DNA from: Flavobacterium undicola
GTDB taxonomy: Bacteria > Bacteroidota > Bacteroidia > Flavobacteriales > Flavobacteriaceae
DNA length: 64,000 bases
Direction: 5' to 3'
NCBI RefSeq assembly: GCF_009909155.2
Contig: NZ_JAAAPM020000014.1
Span: 45,052-109,051, forward strand
Shown: positions 25,375 through 32,914 of the stretch, one piece after another
Layout: every line of letters starts with the position of its first letter
Position numbering within the stretch: the first letter of the stretch is position 1
Program-made: the position numbers and the translations under genes
The notes under the pieces: model-generated
Database searches by the model: none
Seen by the model: the letters and a program-made list of their open reading frames with translations, nothing else
What the model was told of the DNA's origin: nothing

Positions 25375-25480
25375 ATTCCCTTGCTTTCTATCAACACAAA
25401 CTGTACCCGTAAACAATACTATTTCTGTATCTGTACTTGTTCTTTAAGAATAGATAATTTTACTTTCTAAATATGAAAGT

Positions 25481-25858
25481 ATGGAAACAATTATCAAACA
25501 ACAGCAAAAAATAAGCTTCAGAGCAGTTACAATCTCTGATATGAATACAATTGTAAAGCTTTACCAACAACAAAAAGCAACATTGGATTCAGCTTTGACT
25601 AATCACTTTGGACTTCCGTTTTATGTAGCCGAAATAGATCGTAAAATTGTTGGTTATTCTTATGCAACCCCAACAAATGCTAACAATTACCATCTTAACA
25701 CCCATATAGATACTAATTTTTCTAATAATCAAATTGATGAAAGTTTAATACGAGAATCAGAACTTTTTTTCAAAAATGAATGGCAAAATAGTCATTATAA
25801 AAACCTATCCATTTCTATAGCACATTTAGTCAATTGGTTGAACAACTCGAATTCCTAA
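25481..25858 (+). CDS. Small GNAT-like protein
   Basis: The 125-residue protein starts ISFRAVTISDMNTIVKLYQQ, the usual GNAT N-terminal strand and helix, and continues with LPFYVAEIDRKIVGYSYATP, the central strand with the GYSYA pattern seen in phosphinothricin-type acetyltransferases. The acetyl-CoA loop (RxxGxG/A) is not visible in the expected place, so it may be an inactive or highly diverged member. It is 66 bases upstream of the MocR gene and may be co-regulated with it. Confidence 0.6.
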   Translation: METIIKQQQKISFRAVTISDMNTIVKLYQQQKATLDSALTNHFGLPFYVAEIDRKIVGYSYATPTNANNYHLNTHIDTNFSNNQIDESLIRESELFFKNEWQNSHYKNLSISIAHLVNWLNNSNS

Positions 25859-25924
25859 AAAGCAAAAAAGGACACAGTTGTATTTTTTATTACTTTTATA
25901 AGACACAAATTAAGCTTTCCTAAA

Positions 25925-27346
25925 ATGTCGAGAGAAATTTTATATCTGAAAATTGCAAAAATAATCGAAGAGCAAATAGCATCTGGAACTCTAAAAACAG
26001 GAGAAAAGCTGCCATCAATTCGTACTGTACAAAAAATTTATAACATCAGTATCAATACGGTAAAACAAGCATTTTTAGAATTAGAAAGTAAATCGCTAAT
26101 AGAATCCCGACCAAAATCAGGTTATTATGTTAGTAAAACTTTCAATACCAGACTCGCGCTTCCTTCGATAAGTAAACTTCATTTATCCAACAAAGAAAAA
26201 ACTCCTGAAGATTTAATCAGTAAGGTGTTCAATACTTTAACGAATAAAGATTTAACCCAATTTGCATTGGGAGTTACTGATAAAAGTATGCTGCCCATTA
26301 CTAAACTCAACAAAGGAATTATAAAAGTGTTACGCACTTTAGAAGACAGCGGAACGGGCTACGAGCCTGCACAGGGAAATATCAATTTGAGAAGAAATGT
26401 GGCCAAATGGTCTTTTACCTGGGATGGAAATCTAAACGAGGATGATATTGTAACCACGTCGGGAGCGTTAAATGCGCTGTTTTATTCTTTAATTACTGTA
26501 ACTAACCAGGGAGACACTGTGGCAATTGAAACTCCTGTTTATTTTGGTATTTTACAAATGATAAAATCCTTGGGACTTAACATCATTGAACTCCCTACCC
26601 ATCCTGTAACAGGTGTTTCTATCGAAGATTTGAAAAAAGTATTACCTAAAATTAAGGCTTGTTGTTTCGTGACTAATTTCAACAATCCTCTAGGAAGTTG
26701 CATGCCAGACGAAAACAAAAAAGAACTCGTTCGATTATTAACGTTACATAATATTCCGTTGATTGAAGATGATTTATATGGTGATCTTTTTTTTGGCGCC
26801 AGCCGACCAAAACCCTGTAAAGCATTTGACGAAGAAGGAATTGTCATGTGGTGTGGTTCGGTGTCTAAAACATTAGCTCCAGGTTATCGTGTGGGCTGGG
26901 TTGCGCCCGGGAAATTCAAGGAAAAATTGATTCGAAAAAAACTATTACATACCATGTCGAGTCCGCCATTATTTCAAGAAGTAATTGCCAATTTCATGGA
27001 ACATGGCCGATACGAACATCATTTAAGAGGATTGCGAAATACACTGTATGCGAACTATTTGCTTTTTCAACGCACAATTGAAGAATATTTTCCTGAAAAC
27101 ACCAAGATTTCAAAACCACAGGGTGGTTTTGTACTTTGGTTAGAGTTAGATCCAAAAATCGACACAGCCGTTTTATACGATATTGCTATACAACATAAAA
27201 TAGGTTTTGCTCCGGGAAGAATGTTTACGCAACACAATCAATACAACAATTGTATGCGATTGAATTTTGCCATAAAATGGGATGAAAAAGTCCAACGCAG
27301 CCTTCAAAATCTAGGATTATTAATTAAACAACAATTATCAGAATGA
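25925..27346 (+). CDS. MocR-type GntR/aminotransferase transcriptional regulator
   Basis: The 473-residue protein fuses an N-terminal winged helix (residues 1-75; LPSIRTVQKIYNISINTVKQAFLELESK is the DNA-reading part) to a class I aminotransferase fold. The PLP lysine is in CGSVSKTLAPGYRVGW around residues 311-326, with TNFNNPLGSCMPD around 248-260 and EDDLYGDLFF around 280-289. Such regulators sense PLP or an amino-acid-like ligand bound to PLP and control neighbouring genes. Here the target is probably the phzF gene it overlaps by 4 bases. It could also serve PLP homeostasis (PdxR type). Confidence 0.9.
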   Translation: MSREILYLKIAKIIEEQIASGTLKTGEKLPSIRTVQKIYNISINTVKQAFLELESKSLIESRPKSGYYVSKTFNTRLALPSISKLHLSNKEKTPEDLISKVFNTLTNKDLTQFALGVTDKSMLPITKLNKGIIKVLRTLEDSGTGYEPAQGNINLRRNVAKWSFTWDGNLNEDDIVTTSGALNALFYSLITVTNQGDTVAIETPVYFGILQMIKSLGLNIIELPTHPVTGVSIEDLKKVLPKIKACCFVTNFNNPLGSCMPDENKKELVRLLTLHNIPLIEDDLYGDLFFGASRPKPCKAFDEEGIVMWCGSVSKTLAPGYRVGWVAPGKFKEKLIRKKLLHTMSSPPLFQEVIANFMEHGRYEHHLRGLRNTLYANYLLFQRTIEEYFPENTKISKPQGGFVLWLELDPKIDTAVLYDIAIQHKIGFAPGRMFTQHNQYNNCMRLNFAIKWDEKVQRSLQNLGLLIKQQLSE

Positions 27347-28125
27347 AAATATATCAAATTGATGCCTTTACTAAAAGCGTTTTTTCCGGAAATCCAGCTG
27401 CCGTTTGTCCGCTGGAACAATGGTTAAGTAATGAAATCATGCAAAAAATTGCCGCCGAAAACAATTTGGCCGAAACTGCTTTTTATGTAAAAAATGGCGA
27501 TAAATATGAAATCAGATGGTTTACACCTCAAACTGAAGTGGATCTTTGCGGACATGCTACACTAGCAGCGGCTTTTGTTTTGCTCCATTATGAAAACCAC
27601 AGCGATTCTGTTATTACATTTTACTCACCCAGAAGTGGTGATTTGACGGTAACTAAAGATGGCGATTTACTTTCACTAAATTTCCCAACGGATATTTTGG
27701 AACCAATAACATTGACCAATGAAATATTGGATGCCTTTGATAGCAAACCACAATTGGCTTTTAAAGGAAAAACCGATTATATGCTTCTTTTTAATACCGA
27801 AGAAGAAATACTGAATTTAAAACCCAACTTTGATCAAATTTCAAAATTGGACGTTCGTGGTGTCATTATAACAGCTAAAGGCAATACGACTGATTTTGTT
27901 TCTCGTTTTTTTGCACCTCAATCAGGAATTAATGAAGACCCTGTAACGGGTTCGGCACATACGACTCTTATTCCTTATTGGGCAAAAGAACTCAATAAAA
28001 CGGTATTATCGGCTATCCAACTTTCGGAACGCAAAGGCTATTTAGATTGTGAATTATTGGGGAATAGAGTTCGCATTAGCGGATACGCAAAGTGCTATCT
28101 AATTGGAGATCTTTTTTTAGATTAA
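27343..28125 (+). CDS. PhzF-family isomerase/epimerase-like protein
   Basis: The 260-residue protein has the PhzF fold of two similar halves. The signature sites are FSGNPAAVCPLEQW (residues 15-28), AAENNLAETAFYV (around 38-50, with the catalytic Glu after NLAET), RWFTPQTEVDLCGHATLAAAF (around 57-77) and NEDPVTGSAHTTL (around 199-211). The family includes phenazine biosynthesis isomerase and diaminopimelate epimerase-like enzymes. No phenazine genes are near, so the substrate is unknown. The start overlaps the MocR stop (ATGA), so the two are translationally coupled. Confidence 0.9.
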   Translation: MKIYQIDAFTKSVFSGNPAAVCPLEQWLSNEIMQKIAAENNLAETAFYVKNGDKYEIRWFTPQTEVDLCGHATLAAAFVLLHYENHSDSVITFYSPRSGDLTVTKDGDLLSLNFPTDILEPITLTNEILDAFDSKPQLAFKGKTDYMLLFNTEEEILNLKPNFDQISKLDVRGVIITAKGNTTDFVSRFFAPQSGINEDPVTGSAHTTLIPYWAKELNKTVLSAIQLSERKGYLDCELLGNRVRISGYAKCYLIGDLFLD

Positions 28126-28137
28126 ATGAAAAAGAAA

Positions 28138-28161
28138 AGCCACTTTAAAACTAAAGTGGCT
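28138..28161 (+). terminator. Hairpin after phzF
   Basis: AGCCACTTTA (28138-28147) pairs with TAAAGTGGCT (28152-28161) around AAAC. It is not followed by a T run, so it may be a weak terminator. Confidence 0.6.
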
Positions 28162-28216
28162 ATCTATAAAAATTCATCAAACCCTAAAATGACAAATTCT
28201 ATTTTTATATAATGTA

Positions 28217-28405
28217 TTAATCTATTTCTACCAGAACATTTTCCATGAAGATTTCTGGCTCTCTTTCGGTGTGCCAATACTCAGCAAGGATACTCAAAAC
28301 AACATCTTTTAATCCACTGAAAGAACTCTCTAATTGATGCTCTTCGTCTTTGATTACTTCAATAATCAATTCATTTACCTTCTTAATTTTATCTGAATTT
28401 GTCAT
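28217..28405 (-). CDS. Small hypothetical protein
   Basis: The 62-residue protein (MTNSDKIKKVNELIIEVIKD...VLVEID) is acidic and mostly helical in outlook, with no membrane segment and no recognised domain. It is the only reading frame of that size in this stretch on either strand with a sensible start. It lies alone between the phzF terminator and the sigma-factor operon. Confidence 0.5.
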   Translation of the reverse strand: MTNSDKIKKVNELIIEVIKDEEHQLESSFSGLKDVVLSILAEYWHTEREPEIFMENVLVEID

Positions 28406-28538
28406 CTTGTCAAGTGTTAATTATAAAATTAATTTCCCTCTTATTAGGCGGAATAAAAGTATATGAATTAACATTTTACAGCAATACCCACTTTTAGTGA
28501 TTTTTTGACAACAAATTAATAAAAAACCAAGAATTATC

Positions 28539-29090
28539 TTATTTCAAATCAGAAAATGCTCTTATTATAACTTGAAGGACGCCTAATCGCTTTGCCCAAA
28601 CCTGATACAAAACAAATATTTGAATAGAAAAAACAACCAAAATAAGCAGCAATAAAAAATACTTTGTAGTTGTAAAATGAATATTATAGCTAAAGAATAA
28701 CAGTAAACCACAAATAAAACCCACTCTGGCAATAACTGTAATGAAAGCATATTTTTTTAACCTGGCATAAAGCTGTTCTAAAGCCATTTTAATATTCGAA
28801 CCATCTGCTAAATACTTATTATAGTGATAACCATAAAAACTATGAAGTATTGGCATTAAAAGAGCAATTATCAAAACCAAATTAATCCAAAGAGGTTTTG
28901 TCGCTCCATCAAACATCGAATAATAAACCATCAAGAAAAGCGACCAAGCGGTAACTTCAATCACAATTTGTTTTCGAATTGATTTTAAAACGGGATGCGT
29001 ATTTTCTTTTAACATCAACAATAATGTTTCCTCGTTTTTTGGAATGGACTGTATTGCATTCCAATCGGATTTTAAATCGTCTATTTCCAT
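28539..29090 (-). CDS. Membrane protein of the ECF sigma operon
   Basis: The 183-residue protein has a cytoplasmic N-terminal part (MEIDDLKSDWNAIQSIPKNE), then four hydrophobic helices around residues 42-62, 67-85, 115-137 and 141-160. It begins 3 bases after the sigma factor stop on the same strand. In Flavobacteriia the gene directly after an ECF sigma factor is often its anti-sigma or a membrane partner. No zinc-anti-sigma motif is visible, so the role is inferred from position. Confidence 0.6.
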   Translation of the reverse strand: MEIDDLKSDWNAIQSIPKNEETLLLMLKENTHPVLKSIRKQIVIEVTAWSLFLMVYYSMFDGATKPLWINLVLIIALLMPILHSFYGYHYNKYLADGSNIKMALEQLYARLKKYAFITVIARVGFICGLLLFFSYNIHFTTTKYFLLLLILVVFSIQIFVLYQVWAKRLGVLQVIIRAFSDLK

Positions 29091-29093
29091 GAG

Positions 29094-29576
29094 CTATTTA
29101 TTTAGTAAAGTTTTAATTTTAGCTTTAATACGATTGAGTTTTACCCCAACATAATTTTCATTGATCCCCGTAATTTCAGCAATTTGCTGATAGGACAACT
29201 CTTCAAAATACAAGGCTATCAATGCTTTTTCGCTATCGTCTAATAATTTTAAAACAGCGAATAATCGCTCTTGTCTTAATTCAACTTCATCACTTGGCAG
29301 CTCTTCGGCAAAATCAGGTAATTCAGGAGAATAATTAATTGTTGTGGTTTTCTTTCGAAAAGAAGCTATCGCAGTATTCAAAGCAATGCGATACATCCAG
29401 GTACTTATTTTTGCATCTCCTCTATAATTTGGATAGGATTTCCAAAGTTGGAAAACAATTTCCTGAAATAAATCTTCCCGATCTTCAAGACTATCGCGGT
29501 ACAACCGACAAAGCTTATGAATCATCGCATTGTACTGAGATAAATTGGCTAAAAAATCTTTTTCAAGCGCTTCCAT
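29094..29576 (-). CDS. RNA polymerase sigma factor, ECF type
   Basis: The ATG at 29576 (MEALEKDF) is preferred to the TTG at 29603. Region 2 is LYRDSLEDREDLFQEIVFQLWKSYPNY, with the -10 reading helix, and WMYRIALNTAIASFRK. Region 4 is DDSEKALIALYFEELSYQQIAEITGINENYVGVKLNRIKAKIK, the helix-turn-helix that reads the -35 element. The 160-residue length is usual for ECF factors. It is the middle gene of a three-gene minus-strand unit: small lipoprotein, sigma, membrane protein. No promoter for its own regulon was recognised. Confidence 0.92.
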   Translation of the reverse strand: MEALEKDFLANLSQYNAMIHKLCRLYRDSLEDREDLFQEIVFQLWKSYPNYRGDAKISTWMYRIALNTAIASFRKKTTTINYSPELPDFAEELPSDEVELRQERLFAVLKLLDDSEKALIALYFEELSYQQIAEITGINENYVGVKLNRIKAKIKTLLNK

Positions 29577-29619
29577 ACTTAATTTATTTCTTTTCGAATA
29601 CAACCAAGATAAACTAATT

Positions 29620-29793
29620 TCATTTATTTTTTAGATTTAATTCTTTCTTGATCAATCGAATATCTTCCTGAATTTGTTCATTTTGAAGTTTTAAACTATC
29701 CAGCTGTTCCTGAAGATTTTTATCTCTAATTTTTGATCTTCCCTCTGGAGATGATTCTTTTCCGCAAGCCACTACCATAAAAAGTAGTATCAT
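29620..29793 (-). CDS. Small lipoprotein/coiled-coil protein of the sigma operon
   Basis: This 57-residue frame begins at 29793 with MILLFMVVACGKESSPEGRS: a short hydrophobic stretch ending in a lipobox (VVAC). The rest, KIRDKNLQEQLDSLKLQNEQ followed by IQEDIRLIKKELNLKNK, is a heptad-like helix. It ends 43 bases before the sigma start. An ATG 25 bases upstream (at 29808, ATGAAAACAG) is in another frame, so either the signal is very short or a 1-base shift has removed the usual MKK-type start. Confidence 0.55.
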   Translation of the reverse strand: MILLFMVVACGKESSPEGRSKIRDKNLQEQLDSLKLQNEQIQEDIRLIKKELNLKNK

Positions 29794-30096
29794 ATATAAC
29801 TGTTTTCATAAGTTTTGATTTTGATTCATTAGTTGTCTTTATTTCTAAAAACTTACAACTTGCTGTAAAAAATATTTCTCAAAACAAATAGACAAAGCCA
29901 GAACAACAGCACAACAAACTATAATCCAACACTTTAAACAAAATAAACATTCTTAATTTAAAACAATCGGGAAGATTTTTTTGTAAATTTATTTAGAAAA
30001 ACAACTGAAAAAATCAGCACTAAACTTTGTTATAAACTAAGCAAAACCGCATTAAAATAAGGTTTAAAAATCTATTTACAACTAAAGCAAAAAGAC
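29794..30096. other. Divergent gap between the sigma operon and a methyltransferase
   Basis: The 303 bases are AT-rich and hold no reading frame of interest besides the out-of-frame ATG at 29808. No TAnnTTTG promoter was found with a good TTG partner in either direction. Confidence 0.5.
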
Positions 30097-30942
30097 ATGG
30101 AAGCACAACTTGAACAAATTCGGGAGCAACAAAAAGACTCCTGGAACAAATTTTCACCTGATTGGAAAAAATGGGACACCCTGATTATGGAATTCCTACA
30201 ACCAATAGGTGATGAAATGATAAAACTGATAAACCCAAAAGAAAATGAAACGGTACTAGACGTAGCAACAGGAACCGGACAGCCAGGCATCAGCATTGCT
30301 GCAAAAATTGGAAATGGAAAAATAATATTCACCGATCTTGCTGCAGGAATGCTTGAAATAGCCGAAGAAAACGCACGTAAAGCAGGAATTCCAAATTTCG
30401 AAACCCAGGTTTGTGATGTTTCTGAACTTCCGTTTGCTGACAACAGCTTTGATATTATTAGTTGCCGTCTCGGTTTCATGTTTTTTCCAGATATGCAAAT
30501 GGCAGCCAAAGAACTAACAAGAGTACTGAAACCTGGAGGACGAATTACAACTTCGGTATGGAGTGGTCCGGAAAAAAACTTTTGGGTAACCGCCATTGGA
30601 GGAACAATAAACAAAAATATGGAAATTGCTGCTCCAGCTGAAGGAGCTCCGGGTATGTTTCGCTGTGCTAAACCGGGATTTATTGCCAGTATTTTTAAAG
30701 AAGCAGGACTTAAAAACATTTCAGAAACCGAAGTATTGGGGACACTAAATTGTGGAACAGACGAAACTTATTGGTCTATGATGACTGAAATTGCTGCTCC
30801 ATTTGTGGCTGCTCTGAGTAAAGCCGATGACGCTATGAGAGCAAAAATTAAAAAAGAAGTTTCTGAATTAATCAATGAAAGATTTCCCGATGGTAATGTC
30901 TCAATTCCTTCAAGTGCAATCGTTATTTATGGAGAAAAATAA
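30097..30942 (+). CDS. Class I SAM-dependent methyltransferase (UbiE-like)
   Basis: The 281-residue protein has the Rossmann methyltransferase motifs in order: VLDVATGTGQPGISIA (about residues 52-67), binding SAM; IIFTDLAAGMLEIAEENARK, with the acidic residue that holds the ribose; VCDVSELPFADNSFDIISCRLGFMFF; and LKPGGRITTSVW. The pattern is like UbiE/MenG and other small-molecule C- or O-methyltransferases. No neighbour indicates the substrate. It is monocistronic as far as can be seen. Confidence 0.85.
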   Translation: MEAQLEQIREQQKDSWNKFSPDWKKWDTLIMEFLQPIGDEMIKLINPKENETVLDVATGTGQPGISIAAKIGNGKIIFTDLAAGMLEIAEENARKAGIPNFETQVCDVSELPFADNSFDIISCRLGFMFFPDMQMAAKELTRVLKPGGRITTSVWSGPEKNFWVTAIGGTINKNMEIAAPAEGAPGMFRCAKPGFIASIFKEAGLKNISETEVLGTLNCGTDETYWSMMTEIAAPFVAALSKADDAMRAKIKKEVSELINERFPDGNVSIPSSAIVIYGEK

Positions 30943-31008
30943 TATTTAAATATTCCTCTAAGTCATTTTTATTAGAAATATTAAAAAAAGTGTCTTAAAA
31001 ATTTTCGC

Positions 31009-31046
31009 AACCAATTAATTGCATTTAAATTTGCAACTAATTGGTT
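31009..31046 (+). promoter_or_regulatory. Operator palindrome over the ArsR-gene promoter
   Basis: AACCAATTAATTGCA (31009-31023) and TGCAACTAATTGGTT (31032-31046) are complementary at 14 of 15 bases, around an 8-base centre. TAAATTTG, a -7 element, lies at 31026-31033 within it, 30 bases before the ATG. A bound ArsR-type repressor would block its own promoter. Confidence 0.7.
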
Positions 31047-31062
31047 TCTTAATTTAAATTAA

Positions 31063-31401
31063 ATGAGAAGAGATATTTTTCAAGCTATTGCCGACCCTAC
31101 AAGAAGAGCCATCATAGGTCTCATTGCTATTCAAGCGATGACGCCAAATGCCATTGCTGAACATTTTGAAACCAGCAGACAAGCCATTTCTAAACATTTG
31201 CGGATTCTTTCGGAATGTGAATTAATTCAACAAGAACAAAAAGGACGAGAAATATTTTACCAACTCGAACTGAATAAACTAAAAGAAATAGACCAATGGT
31301 TAGCACAATTTAAAGCCATTTGGGAAAACCGATTTAACGAACTTGACACTATTTTAGCAAACCTTAAAAACAAAACAGATGAAAACGAATCTACAATTTG
31401 A
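31063..31401 (+). CDS. ArsR-family winged-helix regulator
   Basis: The 112-residue protein opens MRRDIFQAIADPTRRAIIGL, the classic ArsR first helix, and the reading helix is NAIAEHFETSRQAISKHLRIL around residues 31-51, followed by the wing (QQEQKGREIFYQLE). No metal-binding Cys pair is visible, so this is the class of ArsR proteins that pairs with an SRPBCC protein rather than a metal sensor. The gene overlaps the next one by 23 bases and is probably self-repressing through the palindrome upstream. Confidence 0.92.
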   Translation: MRRDIFQAIADPTRRAIIGLIAIQAMTPNAIAEHFETSRQAISKHLRILSECELIQQEQKGREIFYQLELNKLKEIDQWLAQFKAIWENRFNELDTILANLKNKTDENESTI

Positions 31402-31882
31402 CTTCATTGTCAACAAAGAAAACAATACCGTAAATGTAAAAAGAGAATTTGCAGCCCAATTGCCATTAGTTTGGGACGCTTGGACAAAGCCTGAAATATT
31501 AGATTTATGGTGGGCACCAAAACCGTATCAAACTAAAACTAAGTCGATGGATTTTAGAGAAGGTGGTTCTTGGTTTTACGCGATGATTAGCCCTGAAGGT
31601 CAAACACACTGGTGTAGAAACGATTATAAAAAAATAGACATACTAAAATCTTTTTCAGGATTAGATGCCTTTTGTGACGAAAACGGAACCATCAATACCG
31701 ATTTTCCCCGTACGGTTTGGAATAATACATTTACTGAGAAAGGAGAAACCACAACTGTAAACATTGTGGCTCAATATGAAAAACTAGCCGATCTGGAACA
31801 AATCATCGCTATGGGATTCCAAGAAGGATTTACTATGGCTTTAGGCAATTTGGATGAATATTTAAAAGAAGTAACTAAATGA
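31379..31882 (+). CDS. SRPBCC (AHSA1-type) protein
   Basis: The 167-residue protein has the START/Bet v1-like fold of the AHSA1 group: VKREFAAQLPLVWDAWTKPEILDLWWAP (about residues 20-47), MDFREGGSWFYAM (about 57-69) and a long C-terminal helix with GFQEGFTMALGNLDEYL. It follows an ArsR regulator, the usual arrangement for this family in many bacteria. The ligand of the cavity is unknown. The start overlaps the ArsR stop by 23 bases, and its own stop overlaps the next start. Confidence 0.88.
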   Translation: MKTNLQFDFIVNKENNTVNVKREFAAQLPLVWDAWTKPEILDLWWAPKPYQTKTKSMDFREGGSWFYAMISPEGQTHWCRNDYKKIDILKSFSGLDAFCDENGTINTDFPRTVWNNTFTEKGETTTVNIVAQYEKLADLEQIIAMGFQEGFTMALGNLDEYLKEVTK

Positions 31883-32826
31883 TGCTATTCAAAAAAGCCA
31901 GTCTATTAATTGCAGTTGTTCTTTTGAGCCAAATCAGTTTTGGCCAAGTCAATTTAAAAATTGAAAAGAATCAAAGCCATTTTTCCGAAGGCAAAGACAG
32001 TATTTTAACATACCAAGCTTCAGAAAAGTCGATTAATGGAAAATACATTCGTTTGAATTACATTCATCCATTATACTCCTTGGATGGTACAATTCTAACC
32101 GAAGATTTTCCTGCCGATCATTTGCATCATCGCGGTATTTTCTGGGCTTGGCATCAATTGTATATTGGCGATAAAAGAATTGGTGACGGATGGGAAATTG
32201 AAAATTTCAAATGGGAAGTTACTGCTGTAAAGGAGAAAAAGCAAAAAGACGCCAGCAAAGCAATACAAACTACTGTTCTTTGGAAATCGCCTTTATGGAA
32301 ATCCAAAAACGGCGTAGAAAAAGCTTTTGTAAAAGAAACGACAATTATTAAAGTCTATCCAAAACAACCGCATTATCGCCTAATTGATATTGAAATTGCT
32401 CTATTAGCACTCGAACCAAATATGAAAATTGGCGGCTCAGAAGACGAAAAAGGTTATGGTGGTTTTTCTCCCCGGATTCGCCTGAGCGATGATATTGTGT
32501 TTACTGATCCAAACGGAAAAATTACCCCTACCAACCTTCCTATCCCTGCCAGCGAGTGGATGGATCTTTCGGGTTCTTTAGGTAAAAATGAAAATCAAGC
32601 GGGACTTACTATTTTATGTAATCCTAAAAACCCGGGAGCTAAAAATCCCTGGATTTTACGTGCTAAAAAAAGCATGCAAAATGCAGTCTATCCTTTTCCC
32701 GGAGCAAAAACAGTTCCGCTATCGAATAAAAAACCAACTGTGTTGCGCTACCGATTAATCATTCACGACGGAAATGCTAACAGCATTCCGATTGATGAAA
32801 TTTATCAGGATTATGCGAGTAAATAA
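31879..32826 (+). CDS. Exported PmoA/DUF6807-type protein
   Basis: The 315-residue protein has a signal peptide (MMLFKKASLLIAVVLLSQISFGQ). It shows SLDGTILTEDFPADHLHHRGIFWAWHQL around residues 68-95, the hallmark of the family called PmoA or DUF6807, and GYGGFSPRIRLS around 189-200. These proteins occur in Bacteroidota and Planctomycetota next to glycan-processing genes. The catalytic role is not known; a His-rich HLHHRG motif suggests a metal site. It overlaps the SRPBCC gene by 4 bases (ATGA). Confidence 0.8.
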   Translation: MMLFKKASLLIAVVLLSQISFGQVNLKIEKNQSHFSEGKDSILTYQASEKSINGKYIRLNYIHPLYSLDGTILTEDFPADHLHHRGIFWAWHQLYIGDKRIGDGWEIENFKWEVTAVKEKKQKDASKAIQTTVLWKSPLWKSKNGVEKAFVKETTIIKVYPKQPHYRLIDIEIALLALEPNMKIGGSEDEKGYGGFSPRIRLSDDIVFTDPNGKITPTNLPIPASEWMDLSGSLGKNENQAGLTILCNPKNPGAKNPWILRAKKSMQNAVYPFPGAKTVPLSNKKPTVLRYRLIIHDGNANSIPIDEIYQDYASK

Positions 32827-32842
32827 TATTGGGATGTCTTCC

Positions 32843-32879
32843 CGAGCGAAGTCGAGGGATTCGTTCTCGACTTCGCTCG
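32843..32879. repeat. Flavobacterial CGAGCGAAGTCGAG hairpin repeat
   Basis: CGAGCGAAGTCGAG (32843-32856) pairs perfectly with CTCGACTTCGCTCG (32866-32879) around 9 bases. It sits between two convergent genes and can terminate both. Related cores are at 12633. Confidence 0.85.
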
Positions 32880-32914
32880 AACTGACAATCGAAATATTCC
32901 ATTCAACTTAAATA

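Noticed and set aside
30072..30719. 215-residue frame antisense to the methyltransferase
   Set aside because: It follows the codon structure of the sense gene and has no start context or homologous motif.
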